This document shows positions 57,543-64,000 of a stretch of 64,000 nt of DNA, piece by piece. The stretch's first letter is position 1. Each line of letters begins with the position of its first letter. Below the pieces are notes generated by a model. It did not search any database, was not told the origin of the DNA, and saw only the letters and a list, made by a program, of their open reading frames with translations. The stretch is from Bacteroidota bacterium (GTDB taxonomy: Bacteria > Bacteroidota > Bacteroidia > Bacteroidales > Prolixibacteraceae), in the NCBI GenBank assembly GCA_023251455.1, contig JAHEYT010000026.1:1-64000 (forward strand), written 5' to 3'. Made by a program: the position numbers and the translations under genes.

Positions 57543-59783
57543 TTACATCAGACTGTAAGCAATAGTTAACCCAGCCATTACAATCGAAACCATACTCATC
57601 AGTTTAATCAGGATATTCAATGATGGGCCTGAAGTGTCTTTAAAAGGATCGCCAACAGTGTCGCCGGTTACAGCGGCTTTGTGACATTCAGAACCTTTTC
57701 CACCGAAATTACCTTCTTCAATGTATTTTTTAGCATTATCCCATGCACCACCGGCATTAGCCATAAAGATGGCAAGGATAAATCCGGTTGAAGTTCCGCC
57801 TAAAAGGAGACCTACCACACCAGAAACACCAAAAATTAGACCTGTACCAATCGGAATAAATATAGCAAGCAACGATGGGAACATCATTTCTTTCTGGGCA
57901 CCTTTGGTTGAAATCTCAACGCAGCGGGCATAATCAGGTTCGGCTTTTCCTTCCATAATGCCTTTAATTTCGCGGAACTGACGACGAACTTCTTCAACCA
58001 TACTTTGAGCAGCGCGACCAACGGCATTCATGGTTAAACCACAAAATAAGAAAGCAGCCATTGACCCGATAAATGCCCCAACCAATACTCGTGGGTTCAT
58101 TAAATCGAGGTGTAAATACTGCATCATTTCAGGAATACTTGCTTTGTGAATATCCACGTTTGTAAAATGATTATTTGTAGCATATTCAGTAAAAGCAGCA
58201 ACTTTCTCAGGAACACGGGCCAAGGCAATTTTAATTTCTTCGATGTACGAAGCTAAGAGAGCCAAAGCAGTTAAAGCAGCCGAACCAATTGCAAATCCTT
58301 TTCCGGTTGCAGCGGTGGTGTTTCCAAGGGTGTCCAAAGCATCGGTACGCACGCGAACTTCGTGACCTAAACCACTCATTTCAGCGTTTCCTCCAGCGTT
58401 GTCAGCAATCGGACCGTAAGCGTCAGTAGCTAAAGTAATCCCCAACGTTGATAACATACCAACAGCAGCGATTGCAATACCATACAATCCCATGCTGATG
58501 TTGTTGAAATCGAAACTTGCAGCAAAAAGGAAAGCTAGGATAATGGAAGTTCCAACAATAAGTACAGGAATCGCAGTTGAGATCATTCCGGTACCAATAC
58601 CTGAAATAATTACGGTTGCAGGACCTGTTTTAGTTGATTCAGCAATGTTGCGTGTTGGTGCAAATCCGGAGGAAGTATAATATTCGGTAATTTTACCAAT
58701 ACCAATACCGCCAACTAATCCAGCCATCATCGAACCCCAAACGCCTAAATAGTTCGGAATATCCAGATATTTCAGGATTAAGAAAGAGAAAATAGCAATT
58801 CCAACAGAACTTACATTTACACCGCGGCCAAGAGCGGCCAACAATTGTTTTTGCGAGGCGCCCTCTTTGGCGCTAACCATGAAGATGCCAAATATGGAAA
58901 GGACAATCCCGACAGCAGCAATAATCATAGGAGCAATAACTCCATTCATTTGAGTTTCCACTCCTAATCCGGCAAATGCAGTTGCACCAAGAGCAGCAGT
59001 TGAAAGAATAGCACCGCAATACGATTCGTACAAGTCGGCACCCATGCCAGCAACGTCACCTACGTTATCTCCAACATTATCGGCAATGGTTGCAGGGTTG
59101 CGTGGATCATCTTCCGGAATTCCGGCTTCAACTTTACCAACAAGGTCAGCGCCTACGTCGGCAGCTTTAGTGAAGATACCTCCACCAACACGGGCAAATA
59201 ATGCCTGAGTTGAAGCACCCATTCCGAATGTAAGAGTTGTAGTTGTGATAATGATCAGTTTCATCGATGGATCGGCAGCAATGATCCCATTAGTTGTAGA
59301 GTCAAGAGCTCCAATAATGAACTGTAATGCATAAAACCAAATCGAGATGTCAAGCAATCCCAAACCAACAACAACCAAACCCATTACTGCTCCTGAACGG
59401 AAAGCAATCCGGAGTCCGTCGTTCAGCGAACGCTGGGCGGCATTAGCAGTACGGGCCGATGCATAAGTTGCAGTCCGCATTCCGAAGAAGCCAGCTAATC
59501 CGGAGAAAAAACCACCGGTTAAGAATGCAAATGGCACCCATGGATTTTGAATTTTTAAAACGTAAGCCATAATGGCAAACAAAATAGTTACAATGATGAA
59601 AACCTGAAACACAACTTTATACTGTTGTTTCAGGTAAGCCATTGCGCCATCACGTACGTGTTTGGCAATTTTTTTCATCGTGTCCGTTCCTTCGCTTTCC
59701 TTCATCATTTGCTTAAAGAAAAACCAGGCAAAAAGTAGTGCCAGAACAGAACTGACGGGCACAAGCCAGAAAATAGAATTCAT
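57543..59783 (-). CDS. hppA: Membrane-bound ion-translocating pyrophosphatase (K+-dependent type by motif)
   Basis: Start set to [70 protein letters not shown]. Confidence 0.95.
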   Translation of the reverse strand: MNSIFWLVPVSSVLALLFAWFFFKQMMKESEGTDTMKKIAKHVRDGAMAYLKQQYKVVFQVFIIVTILFAIMAYVLKIQNPWVPFAFLTGGFFSGLAGFFGMRTATYASARTANAAQRSLNDGLRIAFRSGAVMGLVVVGLGLLDISIWFYALQFIIGALDSTTNGIIAADPSMKLIIITTTTLTFGMGASTQALFARVGGGIFTKAADVGADLVGKVEAGIPEDDPRNPATIADNVGDNVGDVAGMGADLYESYCGAILSTAALGATAFAGLGVETQMNGVIAPMIIAAVGIVLSIFGIFMVSAKEGASQKQLLAALGRGVNVSSVGIAIFSFLILKYLDIPNYLGVWGSMMAGLVGGIGIGKITEYYTSSGFAPTRNIAESTKTGPATVIISGIGTGMISTAIPVLIVGTSIILAFLFAASFDFNNISMGLYGIAIAAVGMLSTLGITLATDAYGPIADNAGGNAEMSGLGHEVRVRTDALDTLGNTTAATGKGFAIGSAALTALALLASYIEEIKIALARVPEKVAAFTEYATNNHFTNVDIHKASIPEMMQYLHLDLMNPRVLVGAFIGSMAAFLFCGLTMNAVGRAAQSMVEEVRRQFREIKGIMEGKAEPDYARCVEISTKGAQKEMMFPSLLAIFIPIGTGLIFGVSGVVGLLLGGTSTGFILAIFMANAGGAWDNAKKYIEEGNFGGKGSECHKAAVTGDTVGDPFKDTSGPSLNILIKLMSMVSIVMAGLTIAYSLM

Positions 59784-60063
59784 AGTTTTTTTGATTTTAT
59801 GCAACAAAAAGTTGCCGTTAGTTAATTGTGTTTTTAGGTAAACAGAAAGTTCGAAATTAACAATTTATGATTTGAATGATTAGTAAGGATTAATGTTATA
59901 AGACAGTCCCAGAACTATTCTTTACTGAAAGCCGAAATTAGAAAACGTAACGAATTCTGAACATTTATCCCTACTTAGATGATAATTTGTAAACAAATAC
60001 TTAATATTAGTATCAATCTGGCACTTTTAGGCTTGCTGCCTGACAATGCAATTCACGAGTAGT

Positions 60064-60999
60064 TTAACCCAGATTTGATTCATGTATCGAAGAAGCTGAT
60101 TTTTTCCTTCTAATTGGCAAATTCAGTATTAACAGTGACAATGCAATTAGAATCATTCCAGAAATGGAGACCACATCGGCCGATTCGTTTGGAAGAATAA
60201 TCCAGCTCATTATTGCTCCGGCAACAGGGATCAGAAATTTCCAGATATTGAGTTCCGAAACCTTAACTCCCGGTCGCCGCAAAAGCATGTTCCATATTGA
60301 AATGGCCGCCGCCGATAAAAAACTGAGCCAGGCAAGCGCAACAAAATATTCAGGAGGGAACGACTGTTCAGGCAATCCTTCAATGGGTAATGAAATTAAA
60401 CACATGGAAAGTCCGCCGATGAAAAGTGATGATGAGGTCAGGATCATCGGAGAAATTGTTTGTTGTTTGCGGGCAATAATCACATTTGTAATTCCGGATG
60501 TGAGGTTGTTCAGTAATAGATAAACCACACCAAGCATGGCTATTTCAGCTCCGGAAGGGATGCTTTTTCGACCAAGAGTAATTACCGCGACTCCGGCAAT
60601 TCCCAGTAAAATACTGATCGATTTAACCCAATCCATGCGGTCGTCGGGCATTGAAAAGTGAGCCACCAAAGCAACAAACAAAGGCCCGGAACCCACAATC
60701 ATGGCTGAAATTGATGCCGGAACCAGGTTTACGCCCAAATAAAAAAACGAATATTGAAGTACAATTTGTAAAAATGCAATAAGGCATACATAGGCGAAGT
60801 TCTCACTAACTTCTTTACGGAATTTTTTGAGATCTCCAATCACAGGAAGAAGGATCAAGCCGGAAATCAAAAAACGGATTCCCGCAAACTGAAGAGGAGT
60901 GTGGTATTTCAGACCAATTTTCACACCCACAAAAGCCGACGACCACAATATACTGGCGACGATAGCCAGGAATGTGGTTTGCAACATATATTTTTTCAT
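60064..60999 (-). CDS. DMT family (EamA) transporter
   Basis: Start set to MKKYMLQTTFLAIVASILWSSAFVGVKIGL; about 10 TM segments. Confidence 0.9.
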   Translation of the reverse strand: MKKYMLQTTFLAIVASILWSSAFVGVKIGLKYHTPLQFAGIRFLISGLILLPVIGDLKKFRKEVSENFAYVCLIAFLQIVLQYSFFYLGVNLVPASISAMIVGSGPLFVALVAHFSMPDDRMDWVKSISILLGIAGVAVITLGRKSIPSGAEIAMLGVVYLLLNNLTSGITNVIIARKQQTISPMILTSSSLFIGGLSMCLISLPIEGLPEQSFPPEYFVALAWLSFLSAAAISIWNMLLRRPGVKVSELNIWKFLIPVAGAIMSWIILPNESADVVSISGMILIALSLLILNLPIRRKKSASSIHESNLG

Positions 61000-61033
61000 C
61001 GTTAATTGCTCAATCAAAGATGTAAAAATAGAC

Positions 61034-61069
61034 AAAGGATTCGATCTTTTCTGAAAGATCGAATCCTTT
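61034..61069. other. Perfect 16-bp inverted repeat, TCTG loop
   Basis: AAAGGATTCGATCTTT-TCTG-AAAGATCGAATCCTTT; 34 nt upstream of the DMT transporter start. Confidence 0.9.
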
Positions 61070-61223
61070 TAGGTGTAGAGATGACTACAGTATCAAATGT
61101 TTAGTGTGCCGGGTCTGATTTACTTCAAAGGATAAAATGTGCTATGCGCCATTATAGCCGAAAGTATTTGCGAAAGACAAGGGCGTCCTGTTCGACCCAG
61201 AATTGAAAACATCTGAGCATTGT

Positions 61224-62597
61224 TTATTTCCAAAGATCCTCACCATAAGAAAAGCCTTCGCGCATCGGTTCTTTAATATAGGCATCCAATTCCGGATGAT
61301 TGGTCACTTTCATGTTGGCTGCATCATATTCAATGCGGGTATTGAAGCGTTGCGCTAAAACTCCGGTGAGTGACATCTCCATCAACTTCGTGGAATAATC
61401 GAAATTTGAACCGCACACTCCACCATTTTTGATGGCTTCAACCCATTCTCGTTGTGGGTTTTCATCAAATGTTCTTGGGATTGTTTGTGCCGGCGGATTC
61501 TTCTGGAATTCTTTCCATTCGTCATCTTTCATTAAAAGTCTTGGTTCATTAGGGCGTCCGCCTGTCATCAGGCATTGTTTGTCGCCAACCATGATCATTC
61601 CGCTTCCTGGTAATTTTTCCATGTTCCACTCCGGACGGTTCTCTGGTTTCAATTTTCCTTCAAACCAACGCATGGTAACAGGAGTTTTATTGCCGCGAGC
61701 CGGGAAATCCCAGCGAATAATGGCCTGATCAGAAACAAATCCAGTATCAGGAACAGGTGTTTTGAATTCGGCTTCCACGACATTTGGCATACCCAGATCG
61801 AGCGACCAGAAAGGTGCATCGAGCGTGTGACAACACCAGTCGCCAAGTTCGCCATTGCCAAAATCGAACCATCCACGCCATGTTTTTGGGGCATAGATTC
61901 CGTTGTATGGGCGGAAGGCAGCCGGTCCCAGCCACAAATCCCAATCGAAATACTCCGGAACAGGCTGTTCTGCCGGTGGAAAACTTTCAGGTTTATTGAA
62001 ATATTTATTTGGGCCGAAATCTGGTCCATCGAACCAGGCAATAACTTCGGTCACATTGCCCAACAATCCTGATTCGTACCATTCTTTGATCAGGCGAATT
62101 CCGTTGGTGGCATGTCCCTGGTTTGCCATTTGGGTGATTACGTTGTAATGTTTGGCTGCTTTTTGAAGTGTTCGCAATTGCCAGATGTTGTGTGCCAATG
62201 GTTTTTCAACAATCACGTGTTTGCCAAGCTGCATAGCTGCCATGGCTGCCGGAAAGTGCGAATGGTCAGGAGTACAGACCATAACGGCATCAATTTCTTT
62301 GTGCATTTGGTCGAACATCACACGGTAATCTTTGAACCTTTTGGCGTTTGGCATTACCCGAAAAGCTTCAGCTGCTCGTTTGTCGTCAACATCGCACAAG
62401 GCAACAATATTCTCGTTCCATTTGGGGTCTTTCTGGTTAATCAGCTTGCTCCAGTTTGCCATTCCTTGTCCACCAACGCCTATAACCGCAATATTTAGGC
62501 GGTTCGATGGAGAACAACTCATCAGATTGGGGATAAAAAATGCACCGGCAGAAAATACAGATGCCGATTTGAGAAAATCTCTTCTGGTAGGTTTCAT
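61224..62597 (-). CDS. Gfo/Idh/MocA family oxidoreductase with Tat-type signal
   Basis: Start set to MKPTRRDFLKSASVFSAGAFF; IAVIGVGGQGMANW; VCTPDHSHFPAAMAAMQLGKHVIVEKPLA. Confidence 0.93.
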   Translation of the reverse strand: MKPTRRDFLKSASVFSAGAFFIPNLMSCSPSNRLNIAVIGVGGQGMANWSKLINQKDPKWNENIVALCDVDDKRAAEAFRVMPNAKRFKDYRVMFDQMHKEIDAVMVCTPDHSHFPAAMAAMQLGKHVIVEKPLAHNIWQLRTLQKAAKHYNVITQMANQGHATNGIRLIKEWYESGLLGNVTEVIAWFDGPDFGPNKYFNKPESFPPAEQPVPEYFDWDLWLGPAAFRPYNGIYAPKTWRGWFDFGNGELGDWCCHTLDAPFWSLDLGMPNVVEAEFKTPVPDTGFVSDQAIIRWDFPARGNKTPVTMRWFEGKLKPENRPEWNMEKLPGSGMIMVGDKQCLMTGGRPNEPRLLMKDDEWKEFQKNPPAQTIPRTFDENPQREWVEAIKNGGVCGSNFDYSTKLMEMSLTGVLAQRFNTRIEYDAANMKVTNHPELDAYIKEPMREGFSYGEDLWK

Positions 62598-62700
62598 AGT
62601 AGGTTTAGTATTTAGGTTTATGCGATCTAAAAGTAGAAAATTTATCCAGACGTAATCTAATCCCATGCCGAAAAAGCACCAGAACAGAACAGTTGATTAT

Positions 62701-63777
62701 TTATTTTTTTGTAAAGTGTTTCGAATCGCCCCATTCACCATAACCAATTTCACAACCAGCTAGCTCGATACGGGCTTCCAAACAATTTCTACAGAGTTCT
62801 GCATCTTCGTCCAGACAAGGTTTGTCTTCGTACAATTGGTATTCTTTGCGGTATTCGCAAGGTGTGAGGTTGGGCATAATGATATTGGCACCAATGGTCA
62901 GCGCCTTTTCACGGCCCGCAGGATCGATTGCCTGCAATGCAGTTGCTGCTGCAATGTTGATGTCGGGCATAAGTAAACGCAAGGTTGCTACCATTTTCAA
63001 CGCAAGGTCAAAGCGCTCCTGTTTGGTTTTCAAGCTGCTCCTGAAATCGTAAAGCGGAGTGTCTTCATGCTCAATGTAAGGTCCCATTCCAACCATATCA
63101 ACATCAGTCTGTTTCAGAAACAAAAGGTCATTGGCCAAATCTTGAGTAGTTTGAAACGGAAGTCCGATCATCACGCCTGTTCCAACCTGAAATCCTGCTG
63201 TTTTCAAATCTTGCAATGCCTGAAGGCGTCGATCGAAACTATGAAAATCATTCTTCGGATGAATTTTACGATACAATTCAGGATTAGAACTTTCAATTCG
63301 GAGCAAATACCGGTGCGCACCGCTTTCCTGCCATTGACGGTAGGTTTCACTTGATTGTTCACCGCAAGAAAGTGTAATTCCCAATTCGTTGTTCGATAGA
63401 TGTTTGATTTTCCGGAGTAGTAAATCAACCCGGTTCACAAATGCAGGCGATGACAACTCTCCGGATTGCAACACGACCGAGCCAAACCTATTTTCCCAGG
63501 CAAATCGACAAGCTTCCAGAATTTCGTCATCCGAAGCTTCGTAGCGTACTACTTTTTCGTTGCTTTTCCGGATTCCGCAATAAAGGCAGTCTTTGGCACA
63601 AATATTCGAGAATTCGACCAACCCACGGAAATAAACCTTGTTGCCAACCGTTTGCAGTTTAACCGACTGGGCTCTTTGAAAGAGCTGCTGCCGCTCATCT
63701 CCTTCGGCCGAAAGTAAAGTCACCAGGTCGTCGTGCGAAAAATCGGTCTGAAGTAATATGTCCTGAAAGTTCTTCAT
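62701..63777 (-). CDS. hydE: [FeFe]-hydrogenase H-cluster radical SAM maturase HydE
   Basis: Start set to MKNFQDILL; radical SAM NICAKDCLYCGIRKSN; GMGPYIEHEDTPL; IMPNLTPCEYRKEYQLYEDKPCL. Confidence 0.93.
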   Translation of the reverse strand: MKNFQDILLQTDFSHDDLVTLLSAEGDERQQLFQRAQSVKLQTVGNKVYFRGLVEFSNICAKDCLYCGIRKSNEKVVRYEASDDEILEACRFAWENRFGSVVLQSGELSSPAFVNRVDLLLRKIKHLSNNELGITLSCGEQSSETYRQWQESGAHRYLLRIESSNPELYRKIHPKNDFHSFDRRLQALQDLKTAGFQVGTGVMIGLPFQTTQDLANDLLFLKQTDVDMVGMGPYIEHEDTPLYDFRSSLKTKQERFDLALKMVATLRLLMPDINIAAATALQAIDPAGREKALTIGANIIMPNLTPCEYRKEYQLYEDKPCLDEDAELCRNCLEARIELAGCEIGYGEWGDSKHFTKK

Positions 63778-63874
63778 CAGTGCGAAGATACAAAATATTG
63801 GATTGAGCACAGAGCAAAGGGCATGGAGTCAGAGAAACTAACAAATCAATAAAAATATTAAATAGCCTGATGTA

Positions 63875-63904
63875 TTGTTAGAACAATCTAACTATATTTG
63901 TCGC
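63875..63904 (+). promoter_or_regulatory. Candidate promoter with overlapping dyads upstream of the final partial CDS
   Basis: GTTAGA-ACAA-TCTAAC (63877-63892) directly followed by TATATTTG (63893-63900). Confidence 0.55.
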
Positions 63905-64000
63905 ATGGATAAACTCGTTGAGATAATTGCTAAACTATCGCTTGAAATTGGCCGGATGGAAGAATCAGCCAAAGAACAGTTCAATTTTAACGAGTTGACA
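63905..64000 (+). CDS. Partial hypothetical protein (3' truncated by window edge)
   Basis: ATG at 63905, open to window end: MDKLVEIIAKLSLEIGRMEESAKEQFNFNELT. Confidence 0.6.
   Translation, partial: MDKLVEIIAKLSLEIGRMEESAKEQFNFNELT

Noticed and set aside
1-64000. tRNA, rRNA and CRISPR loci
   Set aside because: Read for conserved T-loop sequences, rRNA segments and direct repeats; none were convincing, but without tools a single divergent tRNA could be missed

Overview
The window is about 64 kb of a Bacteroidota chromosome. Gene content and promoter style suggest a Marinilabiliales/Prolixibacteraceae-like anaerobe, but that placement is inference. I found no rRNA, tRNA, CRISPR array or recognisable transposon. 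Most of the sequence is ordinary core and accessory metabolism: a MacB/TolC/HlyD efflux operon, SecDF, TatA, Mdh, Ppa, FolA-ThyA, RplU-RpmA-SerS, two secreted sulfatases, a glycogen cluster (eukaryote-like branching enzyme, GSCFA protein, glycosyltransferase, alpha-glucan phosphorylase), a GH9/CBM6 glycan locus, a membrane pyrophosphatase, and HydE. The most interesting segment is about 35.8-51.5 kb. It holds two separate NAD-linked [FeFe]-hydrogenase operons. One (35.9-39.4 kb) has a minimal NuoF-type subunit. The other (40.7-49.2 kb) has a full Fe-S-rich HydB and is joined to a candidate H2/redox sensing module: a divergent H-cluster protein with the L1 cysteine pair altered, two DRTGG proteins, a PHP protein, two HATPases, and divergently transcribed PAS and SpoIIE-type phosphatase genes. 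Other observations include an exported M29 peptidase, a TatA with five 11-residue repeats, tandem paralogs with a conserved leader, several near-perfect intergenic palindromes, and a family of short word-like intergenic repeats, one of which supplies the apparent start codon of the RsbW/RsbT-like gene. All calls come from reading sequence and translated motifs; no database search was run.
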